Positions 34,334 to 43,092 of a stretch of DNA of 64,000 bases are shown in pieces. Source of the DNA: Streptomyces sp. RPA4-2 (GTDB lineage Bacteria; Actinomycetota; Actinomycetes; Streptomycetales; Streptomycetaceae); the NCBI RefSeq assembly GCF_012273515.2, contig NZ_CP050975.2, forward strand, positions 6,634,001 to 6,698,000, in the 5' to 3' direction. Within the stretch, counting starts at the first letter, position 1. Each line of letters opens with the position of its first letter. The position numbers and the translations under genes are program-made. The notes under the pieces were generated by a model, which saw only the letters and a program-made list of their open reading frames with translations, did not search any database and was not told where the DNA came from.

Positions 34334-34897
34334 ATGCACTGCCCCTTCTGCAGGCACCCGGACAGCCGCGTCGTCGACAGTCGTACGACCGATGACGGCA
34401 CGTCGATCCGCAGGCGCCGCCAGTGCCCCGACTGCTCCCGTCGTTTCACGACCGTGGAGACGTGCTCGCTGATGGTGGTCAAGCGGTCCGGCGTCACCGA
34501 GCCCTTCAGCCGTACCAAGGTCATCAACGGCGTGCGCAAGGCGTGCCAGGGGAGGCCCGTCACCGAGGACGCGCTCGCCCAGCTCGGCCAGCGGGTCGAG
34601 GAGGCGGTGCGGGCCACCGGAAGCGCCGAACTGACCACCCACGACGTGGGGCTGGCCATACTCGGCCCGTTGCAGGAACTCGACCTCGTCGCCTATCTGC
34701 GGTTCGCGTCCGTCTACCGGGCGTTCGACTCGCTCGAGGACTTCGAGGCCGCCATCGTGGAACTCAGGGAGACGGGGCGCTGCCCCGCCGTGGGGAACGA
34801 GGGAGGCGCGGGCGCCGCGGACGCGGAGCGCCCGGAATGCGACCGCGGGTCCGGAGAGACCGTCCAGGTCACCGTGCCCGCCACCGCCGCCGACTGA
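34334..34897 (+). CDS. nrdR: Transcriptional repressor NrdR
   Basis: The protein is 187 aa. The N-terminal zinc ribbon has Cys pairs in [13 protein letters not shown] and QCPDCSRRF, and the ATP-cone domain (about 49-139) starts [20 protein letters not shown]. NrdR senses ATP/dATP and represses ribonucleotide reductase genes. A disordered acidic tail of about 35 residues follows. It is cotranscribed in order with nrdJ, 150 bases downstream, and two NrdR boxes upstream suggest feedback on the pair. Confidence 0.97.
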   Translation: MHCPFCRHPDSRVVDSRTTDDGTSIRRRRQCPDCSRRFTTVETCSLMVVKRSGVTEPFSRTKVINGVRKACQGRPVTEDALAQLGQRVEEAVRATGSAELTTHDVGLAILGPLQELDLVAYLRFASVYRAFDSLEDFEAAIVELRETGRCPAVGNEGGAGAADAERPECDRGSGETVQVTVPATAAD

Positions 34898-35047
34898 CGG
34901 GAAGGCCGGCTCGGGCCGGCCGCCCGGCGGCGACCACAGACCTGCTGCGCAAGGCCGTACGGACGGCGCGCGCGGCATCGGACACACAATGTGCCATGGG
35001 AAGAACGTGGCACTTCAGGGCGTTTTAGCCTGAAACAGGGAGGCGGC

Positions 35048-37951
35048 ATGACAGAGACGGCGAGCGGTCCGGCACGAGGTTCCCGCGCCAAGGGCACCAA
35101 GGCCAGCAAGGGACTGCGCATCGAGCGTATCCACACCACCCCCGGCGTGCATCCGTACGACGAGGTCGAGTGGGAACGCCGTGACGTCGTCATGACCAAC
35201 TGGCGCGACGGCTCGGTCAATTTCGAGCAGCGTGGCGTCGAGTTCCCCGGCTTCTGGCCGGTGAACGCGGTCAACATCGTCACCAGCAAGTACTTCCGGG
35301 GTGCCGTGGGCACCCCGCAGCGAGAGGTGAGCCTCAAGCAGCTCATCGACCGCATCGTGAAGACGTACCGGAAGGCCGGCGAGGACCACAAGTACTTCGT
35401 CTCGCCCGCCGACGCCGAGATCTTCGAGCACGAGCTGGCGTACGCGCTCCTGCACCAGATCTTCAGCTTCAACAGCCCCGTCTGGTTCAACGTCGGGACG
35501 CCGCAGCCCCAGCAGGTCTCCGCCTGTTTCATCCTGTCCGTCGACGACTCCATGGAGTCGATCCTCGACTGGTACAAGGAAGAGGGGATGATCTTCAAGG
35601 GCGGCTCCGGCGCCGGCCTGAACCTCTCCCGTATCCGCTCCTCCAAGGAGCTCCTCTCCTCGGGCGGCAACGCCTCCGGTCCCGTCTCCTTCATGCGCGG
35701 TGCCGACGCCTCCGCAGGAACGATCAAGTCGGGCGGCGCCACCCGCCGCGCGGCCAAGATGGTCATCCTCGACGTCGACCACCCCGACATCGAGGACTTC
35801 ATCGAGACCAAGGTCAAGGAAGAGGAGAAGATCCGCGCCCTGCGCGACGCGGGCTTCGACATGGACCTGGGCGGCGACGACATCACGTCCGTCCAGTACC
35901 AGAACGCCAACAACTCGGTCCGCGTGAACGACACGTTCATGAAGGCGGTCGAGCAGGGCGGCAAGTTCGGCCTCACCTCGCGCATGACCGGCGAGGTCAT
36001 CGAGGAGGTCGACGCCAAGTCGCTCTTCCGCAAGATGGCCGAGGCCGCCTGGGCCTGCGCCGACCCGGGCATCCAGTACGACGACACGATCAACCAGTGG
36101 CACACGTGCCCGGAGTCCGGCCGTATCAACGGCTCGAACCCCTGCAGCGAGTACATGCACCTGGACAACACGTCCTGCAACCTCGCCTCGCTGAACCTCA
36201 TGAAGTTCCTGAAGGACGACGGCAAGGGCCGCCAGTCCTTCGAGGTCGAGCGCTTCGCCAAGGTCGTCGAGCTCGTCATCACCGCGATGGACATCTCCAT
36301 CTGCTTCGCGGACTTCCCGACCCAGAAGATCGGCGAGAACACCCGCGCCTTCCGTCAGCTGGGCATCGGCTACGCCAACCTCGGCGCCCTCCTGATGGCG
36401 ACCGGTCACGCGTACGACTCCGACGGCGGCCGCGCCCTGGCCGGCTCCATCACCTCGCTGATGACCGGCACCTCGTACCGCCGCTCCGCCGAGCTCGCCG
36501 CGGTCGTCGGCCCGTACGACGGCTACGCCCGCAACGCGCAGCCGCACCAGCGCGTCATGAAGCAGCACTCCGACGCCAACGCCGTGGCCGTCCGGGTGGA
36601 CGACCTGGACACGCCGATCTGGGCCGCCGCCACGGAGGCCTGGCAGGACGTGCTGCACCTCGGCGAGAAGAACGGCTTCCGCAACGCGCAGGCCTCGGTC
36701 ATCGCCCCGACCGGCACCATCGGTCTCGCGATGTCCTGCGACACCACCGGCCTCGAGCCCGACCTCGCGCTGGTCAAGTTCAAGAAGCTGGTCGGCGGCG
36801 GCTCGATGCAGATCGTGAACGGCACCGTCCCGCAGGCCCTGCGACGCCTGGGCTACCAGGAGGAGCAGATCGAGGCGATCGTCGCCCACATCGCCGAGAA
36901 CGGCAATGTCGTCGACGCCCCGAGCCTCAAGCACGAGCACTACGAGGTCTTCGACTGCGCCATGGGCGAGCGCTCCATCTCCGCGATGGGCCACGTCCGC
37001 ATGATGGCCGCGATCCAGCCCTGGATCTCCGGCGCGCTCTCCAAGACGGTCAACCTGCCGGAGACGGCGACCGTCGAGGACGTCGAAGAGGTCTACTTCG
37101 AGGCGTGGAAGATGGGCGTCAAGGCGCTCGCGATCTACCGCGACAACTGCAAGGTCGGCCAGCCTCTCTCCGCCAAGACCAAGGAGAAGCCCGCGACCGA
37201 CGCCGTCACGGCGAAGGCCGAGGCGACCATCCGTGAGACGGTCGAGAAGGTCGTCGAGTACCGCCCGGTGCGCAAGCGCCTCCCCAAGGGCCGTCCCGGC
37301 ATCACCACCTCCTTCACGGTGGGCGGCGCCGAGGGTTACATGACCGCCAACTCCTACCCGGACGACGGTCTCGGCGAGGTCTTCCTGAAGATGTCGAAGC
37401 AGGGCTCCACCCTCGCGGGCATGATGGACGCCTTCTCGATCGCGGTCTCCGTGGGTCTGCAGTACGGGGTGCCCCTGGAGACGTACGTCTCGAAGTTCAC
37501 CAACATGCGCTTCGAGCCGGCCGGCATGACGGACGACCCGGACGTGCGGATGGCGCAGTCGATCGTCGACTACATCTTCCGCCGCCTGGCGCTGGACTTC
37601 CTGCCGTTCGAGACGCGTTCCGCGCTCGGCATCCACTCGGCCGAGGAGCGTCAGCGTCATCTGGAGACGGGTTCCTACGAGCCGTCCATGGAAGATGTCG
37701 ACATGGACGTCGAGGGCCTCGCCCAGTCCGCGCCCCGCGCGCAGGAACTGAAGGCCGTCGCCGCCCCCGTGGCCGAGGTCGCGGTGGCCGAGCCCGCCCC
37801 GAGGCAGGCTCACACCAGTGCCGAACTGGTGGAGATGCAGCTGGGCATCCAGGCGGACGCCCCCCTGTGCTTCTCCTGTGGCACGAAGATGCAGCGGGCC
37901 GGTTCCTGCTACATCTGCGAGGGCTGCGGTTCGACCAGCGGTTGCAGCTGA
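35048..37951 (+). CDS. nrdJ: Vitamin B12-dependent (class II) ribonucleotide reductase
   Basis: The protein is 967 aa from the ATG at 35048 with GGGAGG upstream. It reduces ribonucleotides using adenosylcobalamin, so it works with or without oxygen. Family motifs are FNSPVWFNVG, SACFILSVDDSMESIL, GSGAGLNLSRIRS and the active-site NPCSEYMHLDNTSCNLASLN. The C-terminus has a Cys-rich zinc-ribbon-like segment (LCFSCGTKMQRAGSCYICEG) that provides or positions the redox-active Cys pair. It is in an operon with nrdR. A strong terminator lies ten bases after the stop. Confidence 0.98.
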   Translation: MTETASGPARGSRAKGTKASKGLRIERIHTTPGVHPYDEVEWERRDVVMTNWRDGSVNFEQRGVEFPGFWPVNAVNIVTSKYFRGAVGTPQREVSLKQLIDRIVKTYRKAGEDHKYFVSPADAEIFEHELAYALLHQIFSFNSPVWFNVGTPQPQQVSACFILSVDDSMESILDWYKEEGMIFKGGSGAGLNLSRIRSSKELLSSGGNASGPVSFMRGADASAGTIKSGGATRRAAKMVILDVDHPDIEDFIETKVKEEEKIRALRDAGFDMDLGGDDITSVQYQNANNSVRVNDTFMKAVEQGGKFGLTSRMTGEVIEEVDAKSLFRKMAEAAWACADPGIQYDDTINQWHTCPESGRINGSNPCSEYMHLDNTSCNLASLNLMKFLKDDGKGRQSFEVERFAKVVELVITAMDISICFADFPTQKIGENTRAFRQLGIGYANLGALLMATGHAYDSDGGRALAGSITSLMTGTSYRRSAELAAVVGPYDGYARNAQPHQRVMKQHSDANAVAVRVDDLDTPIWAAATEAWQDVLHLGEKNGFRNAQASVIAPTGTIGLAMSCDTTGLEPDLALVKFKKLVGGGSMQIVNGTVPQALRRLGYQEEQIEAIVAHIAENGNVVDAPSLKHEHYEVFDCAMGERSISAMGHVRMMAAIQPWISGALSKTVNLPETATVEDVEEVYFEAWKMGVKALAIYRDNCKVGQPLSAKTKEKPATDAVTAKAEATIRETVEKVVEYRPVRKRLPKGRPGITTSFTVGGAEGYMTANSYPDDGLGEVFLKMSKQGSTLAGMMDAFSIAVSVGLQYGVPLETYVSKFTNMRFEPAGMTDDPDVRMAQSIVDYIFRRLALDFLPFETRSALGIHSAEERQRHLETGSYEPSMEDVDMDVEGLAQSAPRAQELKAVAAPVAEVAVAEPAPRQAHTSAELVEMQLGIQADAPLCFSCGTKMQRAGSCYICEGCGSTSGCS

Positions 37952-37960
37952 TCCGACGGA

Positions 37961-37997
37961 CGAAGGGCGGCACGACCACCGGTCGTGCCGCCCTTCG
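37961..37997 (+). terminator. Strong rho-independent terminator of nrdRJ
   Basis: A 17-bp perfect stem (37961-37977 with 37981-37997) with a three-base loop is followed by GCGTTTT. It lies between nrdJ and the convergent TerD gene. Confidence 0.9.
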
Positions 37998-38042
37998 GCG
38001 TTTTCGCGGCCCTACGGAGCGGGCGATTTCTTCGGGTGTGGT

Positions 38043-38576
38043 TCAGGAGTCGTGCCGGCGGCCCATGATCGCGGGGAACGCCGCAGGGTCCGTGTCGTAG
38101 CCGTGGATGCCCGGGTGGAAGGTCCACTCCCCGGAGTCGTCGCGGACGAACTCACCGACCGTCGCGGCCGTCGCGCCCAGGACACCGCCGAAGCTGTCCT
38201 CCGCCAGGACGGTGTAGCCCTCGCGCATGCGCAGACCGGGGTTGAGTACGCCGACGAACTCCTTGTGGCCGGAGCGCTGCTGGATCAGGACGCCGACCAC
38301 CACACGCGTGTAGCGGCTGTTGAGGCGGTCCAGCTCCAGCGTCATGACCTCGTCCCAGCCGAAGCCCTTGCCGTCCTTGCTGTCCCGGTTGAGGTAGATC
38401 GTGCCGTCCGGGGAGCGGCTGTCGAAGTGCACCACGTAGACGGGGCTTCCGTAGGGGTCGTCGGCCCCGTAGGTCGCCGCGATGATGTCGAGGTCGGTTG
38501 CGGGCTCACCGACAGGACTGGGGTCCCATTTCACCGCGAGCTCGACCTTGCGTATCCCCTTGTTGAGACCGTTCAT
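38043..38576 (-). CDS. TerD-family protein
   Basis: I chose the ATG at 38576 (177 aa), with AGGGGAAG upstream, over one at 38603. The protein opens MNGLNKGIRKVELAVKWDPS, a standard TerD domain start, and keeps the Ca2+-binding Asp-rich segments (DLDIIAATYGAD, FDSRSPDGTIYLNRD). It ends in a short tail. TerD proteins bind calcium and are linked to tellurite and phage resistance; Streptomyces carry many, some affecting development. No other ter genes adjoin it, so it is an isolated copy. Confidence 0.88.
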   Translation of the reverse strand: MNGLNKGIRKVELAVKWDPSPVGEPATDLDIIAATYGADDPYGSPVYVVHFDSRSPDGTIYLNRDSKDGKGFGWDEVMTLELDRLNSRYTRVVVGVLIQQRSGHKEFVGVLNPGLRMREGYTVLAEDSFGGVLGATAATVGEFVRDDSGEWTFHPGIHGYDTDPAAFPAIMGRRHDS

Positions 38577-38721
38577 CCGAATCTTCCCCTCCCCGCGTTC
38601 CATCAGTTTCCTGCCCCAACTGCTGTGCGGTCAGGTTCGGTTGCCCATCGTGCCACGCGCGCGGGAGCGCTCGCGCGGGTGCACTCCGCCGGAGCGTGAC
38701 CGACGCCACGCTCCGTGGCCT

Positions 38722-38736
38722 TACGATGGCGCGGTG
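38722..38736 (+). promoter_or_regulatory. Candidate leaderless promoter of the DUF4937 gene
   Basis: TACGAT (38722-38727), six bases, then GTG at 38734. There is no ribosome-binding site. A GTGACC lies upstream at a longer-than-usual distance. Confidence 0.45.
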
Positions 38737-39339
38737 CTGGTCAAGTGGATTCGCTGCACCGTGGTGGACCGCCGCGGTTTCGAGCGCGGGCAGCGAAAGT
38801 GGGCGGGGCTTCTGGGCGAGCCGGGATTCCGGGGACAGGGCGGGGGCTGGAGCCGGGGGCGGCCCGGTGTGGCGCACCTCTTCACCTTCTGGGAGAGCCG
38901 TGCCTTCTACGACTCCTTCATGGCACGCTCGCACGATCGGCTCGCCACCGCTCAGTCCGGGACCTTCAAGGACGCGCAGGTCAAGCTCTTCGATCACCGG
39001 TTCGACGTGAAGACCGGCTTCGAGCCACGCTTCACGGACACCGACGTGCTGAGGGTGGCCCACTGTCGTGTCCACGAGGAACGGGCCGAGCACTTCGCGC
39101 TGATGCAGGAGAAGGTCTGGAACCCCGCGATGGCCGGGTCGCCCGGCATGGTGCGGGGGCTGTTCGGCGAGGCGCCCGGCCACGAGTTCCTGATCCTGTC
39201 CATGTGGCTGTCTGCCGCCGAGCACGGCAAGTACCGCGCCGAGCGTGTCGAGCGGCTCACGCTGCGTGCCCAGACGGAGACCGATGTCGTGGCCCTCGCG
39301 GGCGACATAGTGGCGCTGGAACCCGGCTGGACGGTCTGA
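38734..39339 (+). CDS. YdbC/DUF4937 family protein
   Basis: The protein is 201 aa from a GTG start. It opens VLVKWIRCTVVDRRGFERGQ, the pattern I associate with DUF4937 (Bacillus YdbC). The fold appears to be two ferredoxin-like halves: residues 1-90 include FTFWESRAFYDSFM, and 100-195 include EHFALMQEKVWNPAMAGSPG. This resembles heme-degrading monooxygenase / antibiotic-biosynthesis-monooxygenase dimers in one chain. No catalytic residue can be assigned. The gene seems monocistronic. Confidence 0.8.
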   Translation: MLVKWIRCTVVDRRGFERGQRKWAGLLGEPGFRGQGGGWSRGRPGVAHLFTFWESRAFYDSFMARSHDRLATAQSGTFKDAQVKLFDHRFDVKTGFEPRFTDTDVLRVAHCRVHEERAEHFALMQEKVWNPAMAGSPGMVRGLFGEAPGHEFLILSMWLSAAEHGKYRAERVERLTLRAQTETDVVALAGDIVALEPGWTV

Positions 39340-39432
39340 AGGCGTGGTGACCATGGGTGCCCGATGTGGGGGACGCGTGTGATCTGCGCCGTATGGAGCC
39401 CGTACGAGTGCTCGATCGGCCATCACCCGAAT

Positions 39433-39447
39433 TAGGGTCTTGGCATG
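39433..39447 (+). promoter_or_regulatory. Candidate leaderless promoter of the histidine phosphatase gene
   Basis: TAGGGT (39433-39438), six bases, then ATG at 39445. Confidence 0.45.
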
Positions 39448-40128
39448 GTAAGACCACGGCGCATCGTCCTTGTCCGGCACGGCGAGTCAGCGGGCAACGC
39501 AGATGACACCGTGTACGAACGCGAACCCGACCACGCTCTCGCACTCACCGAGAAGGGGTGGCAGCAGGCCGAGGAGACCGGAAAGCGGTTGCGGGAGGTG
39601 CTGGGACGCGAGCGCGTCAGCGTGTACGTCTCCCCGTACCGGCGTACGCACGAGACGCTCCGTGCCTTTCACCTCGACCCCGAGCTCATGCGGGTTCGCG
39701 AGGAACCCCGGCTGCGCGAGCAGGACTGGGGCAACTGGCAGGACCGCGACGACGTACGTCTTCAGAAGACGTACCGGGACGCCTACGGGCACTTCTTCTA
39801 CCGCTTCGCCCAGGGTGAGTCCGGCGCCGACGTGTACGACCGGGTCGGCGGCTTCCTGGAGAGCCTGTACCGCAGCTTCGAGGCACCCGACCATCCGCCG
39901 AACGTGCTCCTGGTGACCCACGGTCTGGCCATGCGCCTGTTCTGCATGCGCTGGTTCCACTGGACGGTCGCCGAGTTCGAGGCGCTGTCGAATCCGGGGA
40001 ACGCGGAGATGCGGATGCTCGTCCTCGGTGACGACGACAAGTACACACTCGACCGCCCGTTCGAGCGCTGGCGTGATCCGGAGCCGTACGGGGTCAGCGG
40101 GATAGAGTGGCAGGGCGATGACCGCTGA
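39445..40128 (+). CDS. Histidine phosphatase family protein
   Basis: The protein is 227 aa. The catalytic His is in IVLVRHGESAGNAD, the second Arg in VYVSPYRRTHETLRA, the acidic motif in REQDWGNWQD, and the second His in LLVTHGLAMRL. This is the phosphoglycerate-mutase-like fold used by phosphatases and mutases on small phospho-compounds. The 3' end overlaps the ADP-ribosylglycohydrolase gene by 11 bases, so the two are translationally coupled and may act on related metabolites, for example ADP-ribose phosphates (inference). Confidence 0.92.
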   Translation: MVRPRRIVLVRHGESAGNADDTVYEREPDHALALTEKGWQQAEETGKRLREVLGRERVSVYVSPYRRTHETLRAFHLDPELMRVREEPRLREQDWGNWQDRDDVRLQKTYRDAYGHFFYRFAQGESGADVYDRVGGFLESLYRSFEAPDHPPNVLLVTHGLAMRLFCMRWFHWTVAEFEALSNPGNAEMRMLVLGDDDKYTLDRPFERWRDPEPYGVSGIEWQGDDR

Positions 40129-41023
40129 CACCTCTCCCGACGCACGCATGGGCCGCGCCCTGGCCAGCCTGCGTGGACTCGCGGTGGGGGACGCGCTGGG
40201 CTCACAGTTCTTCGTGCCCGCGCACTACCCGCTGCTCAAGCGCCGCGATCTTCCGCCCGGCCCCTGGCAGTGGACGGACGACACCGAGATGGCCTCCTCC
40301 GTGGTGGCCGTCCTGGGCCGGCACCGCCGCATCGACCAGGACGAGCTGGCCCGCTCCTTCGCCGAGCACCACGACTTCGACCGCGGTTACGGCCCCGCGG
40401 TCAACCGGCTGCTGCGACAGGTCCGGGAAGGCGGCGACTGGCGACAGCTGGCCTCCGCCCTCTTCAAGGGGCAGGGCTCGTGGGGCAACGGCGCGGCGAT
40501 GCGGATCGCCCCCCTGGGGGCCTGGTACGCGGACGACCCCGAGCAGGCGGTCCACCAGGCGGAGATCTCGGCCTACCCCACCCACCAGCACCGTGAGGCC
40601 GTCGTGGGCGCCATGGCCGTCGCCGCGGCCGCCGCCCTCGCGGCCGACCCGGCGGGGCCGCCGAGCCCCGCGGAGCTCCTCGACGGCGTCATCGCGCTGG
40701 TGCCGCGCAGCGCCGTGGGCGCGGGGCTGCGCAGGGCCCGGGACATGCTCGACTACGGGGACACCGCGACGGTCGCGGCCGTACTGGGATGCGGGCGGCG
40801 CACGACGGCGCACGACACGGTGCCGTTCGCGCTCTGGTCGGCGGCACGGACCCTCGGGGACTACGAAGCGGCCTTCTGGGCGACGGCCCAGGTGGGCGGC
40901 GACATGGACACGACCTGTGCCATCGTCGGCGGAGTGGTCGCCTCCGGAAAGGCGGGGGCCCCACCGGGGGAGTGGGTGACGCGGACGGAGAGCCTGCCGC
41001 GGTGGATGGCTGTCGCGGCGTAG
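40118..41023 (+). CDS. ADP-ribosylglycohydrolase family protein (DraG-like)
   Basis: The protein is 301 aa. It has the all-helical DraG/ARH fold with the metal-binding motifs GLAVGDALGSQF, WTDDTEMASSVV, a second GNGAAMRIAP, and the C-terminal VGGDMDTTCAIVGG. It removes ADP-ribose from proteins or small molecules using a dinuclear metal. The start overlaps the phosphatase gene by 11 bases. The gene is cytoplasmic and there is no ADP-ribosyltransferase gene nearby. Confidence 0.92.
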   Translation: MTADTSPDARMGRALASLRGLAVGDALGSQFFVPAHYPLLKRRDLPPGPWQWTDDTEMASSVVAVLGRHRRIDQDELARSFAEHHDFDRGYGPAVNRLLRQVREGGDWRQLASALFKGQGSWGNGAAMRIAPLGAWYADDPEQAVHQAEISAYPTHQHREAVVGAMAVAAAAALAADPAGPPSPAELLDGVIALVPRSAVGAGLRRARDMLDYGDTATVAAVLGCGRRTTAHDTVPFALWSAARTLGDYEAAFWATAQVGGDMDTTCAIVGGVVASGKAGAPPGEWVTRTESLPRWMAVAA

Positions 41024-41094
41024 GCGGGGTGTCGCTGAGGTGCGATGTCCGCCGCGCCCGTGGAAGGTGATGCGAGCGGTCCAGCGGCCTCCTG

Positions 41095-41157
41095 GGTCCG
41101 TCCATGGGCCCCCTAGGTCCGTGCAGGGGCCCCTTGGGTCCGTCCTTGGGCCCCTTG
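41095..41157. repeat. Three 21-bp tandem repeats
   Basis: Units start at 41095, 41116 and 41137, each GGTCCGT then a GGGCCCC-containing part. They lie in the 283-base region between convergent genes. The GGGCCC cores could allow alternative hairpins and a terminator role. Confidence 0.75.
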
Positions 41158-41306
41158 AAGCGGTGAACCGTCCCGTCCGCGAGGCGCGGCCGGGACGGTG
41201 TGCCGTTCGCGACGCGCGACGGCGCGGTGCCGCGCGCTGCGGAAGGCCGGACCGTGGACCGTACCGGTCTTCCCCGGGCCGGGCCCGGCCTCCGCAGCTC
41301 TCCTCG

Positions 41307-42854
41307 TCAGGCTCCGGCCGGTCCCGCCGTGCCGGCCAGGGCTTCCAGGTCGCTCTTGCGGACACGGATCACCACGGAAGCGGTGATCAGGGCCAGTACG
41401 GCCATCGCGACGGCCGGTACGAAAGCGGTCGAGATGCCGTGGGCGAGCACGTCATGGCCCCAGGGCGCGGGCAGTTGGTGCGTCTTGGCGAACTCCGCCT
41501 TCTGCTCCGGCGAGGAGCCGGTCAGGAACTTCGGCACCTGCTTCTTCGCCTCGTCCCGGCTCGCGGTGCCGAAGACCGTGGTCAGGATGGAGAGCCCGAG
41601 CGAACCACCCACCTGCTGCGTGACGTTGAGAAGTCCGGACGCCGCGCCCGCCTCGTGCTGGGCGACACCGGAGACCGCGGTGACGGTCAGGGTCACGAAG
41701 TTCAGTCCCATACCGAAGGCGAAGAGCAGCATCGGACCGAGAATCCCGCCGACATAGGTGCTGTCGGGGCTCATGAACGTCAGCCAGCCGAGCCCGACCG
41801 CCACGAGCGCGGAACCGCCCATCATGAAGGGCTTGGGCCCCAGTACGGGAAGGAACCGCTGCGACAGGGCCGCGCCGATACCGATCGCCGCCGTCACCGG
41901 GAGGAAGGCGAGGCCCGCCTGGATCGGGGTGTAGCCCAGGACGTTCTGCACGAACAGCACGATGAAGAAGAACATCCCGAACATCGCCGCCGCCAGGCTC
42001 AGCATGATCACGTACGTGCCGGAGCGGTTGCGGTCGGCGAACATCTTCAGCGGGGTGATCGGCTCCTTCGCCCGGGTCTCGGTGAAGGCGAAGGCCAGCA
42101 GCAGGAGCAGTGCCGCGACGAACGACCCGATGGTGAGACCGTCCCGCCAGCCCTCCGCCGCGGAGCGGATGAAGCCGTACACGAGGGTGGCCATACCGGC
42201 CGTCGAGGTCAGCGCGCCCGTGATGTCGAAGCGTCCGGGATGGCGCTCGGACTCGTTTATGTACATCGGCGCGAGCACCGCGATCAGCACACCGATGGGC
42301 ACGTTGACGAAGAGCACCCAGCGCCAGTCGAGCCACTCGGTGAGCATGCCGCCCGCGAGGAGCCCGATCGCGCCACCGCCCGCGGAGACCCCGGCGAAGA
42401 CGGCGAAGGCCCTGTTGCGTTCCGGGCCTTCGGGGAAGGTCGTGGTGATGAGCGCCAGCGCGGTGGGCGACGCGATCGCGCCACCCACGCCCTGGAGGGC
42501 GCGCGCGGCCAGCAACTGCCAGGGTTCCTGGGCGAGTCCGCCGAGCAGCGAGGCGAGGGTGAAGAGCAGGATGCCGGTCATGAAGACCCGGCGACGACCG
42601 AGGATGTCGCCTGCCCTGCCACCGAGCAGCAGCAGGCCACCGAAGGTGAGGGTGTACGCGCTGACCACCCAGGTCAGGTCGGTTGTGCTGAACTTGAGCG
42701 CGTCTTGAATGTGCGGGAGGGCGATGTTCACAATCGTCGCGTCGAGTACCACCATGAGTTGGCAGGCCGCGATGACGGCGAGCGCGAGGCCGGGATGTCC
42801 TTCCCGACGGGCCGCTCCTGGCTTCGAATCCTGAATCAACTGAGAGGTTGTCAC
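41307..42854 (-). CDS. MFS drug transporter, DHA2 family (EmrB/QacA type)
   Basis: The protein is 515 aa from a GTG start, with about 14 hydrophobic helices. DHA2 motifs include LDATIVNIALPHIQDAL in helix 1 and the motif-C region FAVFAGVSAGGGAIGLLAGG. It should export hydrophobic drugs or endogenous antibiotics in exchange for H+. The divergent TetR gene at 43093 is separated by 238 bases containing two palindromic operators, one only 24 bases upstream of this GTG, so repression by that regulator is likely. Confidence 0.93.
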   Translation of the reverse strand: MTTSQLIQDSKPGAARREGHPGLALAVIAACQLMVVLDATIVNIALPHIQDALKFSTTDLTWVVSAYTLTFGGLLLLGGRAGDILGRRRVFMTGILLFTLASLLGGLAQEPWQLLAARALQGVGGAIASPTALALITTTFPEGPERNRAFAVFAGVSAGGGAIGLLAGGMLTEWLDWRWVLFVNVPIGVLIAVLAPMYINESERHPGRFDITGALTSTAGMATLVYGFIRSAAEGWRDGLTIGSFVAALLLLLAFAFTETRAKEPITPLKMFADRNRSGTYVIMLSLAAAMFGMFFFIVLFVQNVLGYTPIQAGLAFLPVTAAIGIGAALSQRFLPVLGPKPFMMGGSALVAVGLGWLTFMSPDSTYVGGILGPMLLFAFGMGLNFVTLTVTAVSGVAQHEAGAASGLLNVTQQVGGSLGLSILTTVFGTASRDEAKKQVPKFLTGSSPEQKAEFAKTHQLPAPWGHDVLAHGISTAFVPAVAMAVLALITASVVIRVRKSDLEALAGTAGPAGA

Positions 42855-42877
42855 TATGGGTCCCCCACAAGTGCGTT

Positions 42878-42897
42878 AGTGAACGCTCGCGTTCACT
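42878..42897. promoter_or_regulatory. Palindromic TetR-type operator 1
   Basis: AGTGAACGCTCGCGTTCACT has two 9-bp arms (AGTGAACGC / GCGTTCACT) around a two-base centre. It is 24 bases from the MFS start codon. Confidence 0.85.
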
Positions 42898-42924
42898 GTC
42901 GCGTCAACGGTAGTGAGTCCCCGA

Positions 42925-42946
42925 CAGTGAACGCAAGCGTTCACTG
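42925..42946. promoter_or_regulatory. Palindromic TetR-type operator 2
   Basis: The same arms as operator 1, extended to 10 bp (CAGTGAACGC / GCGTTCACTG) around AA. It begins 48 bases after operator 1, measured arm to arm. Confidence 0.85.
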
Positions 42947-43092
42947 AAGTCGCTGCCGCGTGACGTCACTCGGCTGCTCGCACCGGCACCGAGCTCACCG
43001 ACCGCGCCCGGCCGCTGGCGGCCCTCCCCCAGGGGGTTTCGCCTCAGGCCTCACCCCAGTCCCCCGCCTCCTCGCACAACGGAGACACTCAG

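Noticed and set aside
34334..35047. A cobalamin riboswitch before nrdR or nrdJ
   Set aside because: I found no B12-box-like conserved core; NrdR boxes explain regulation better.
35015..37813. A 932-codon minus-strand frame opposite nrdJ
   Set aside because: It mirrors nrdJ codons and has no recognisable domain.
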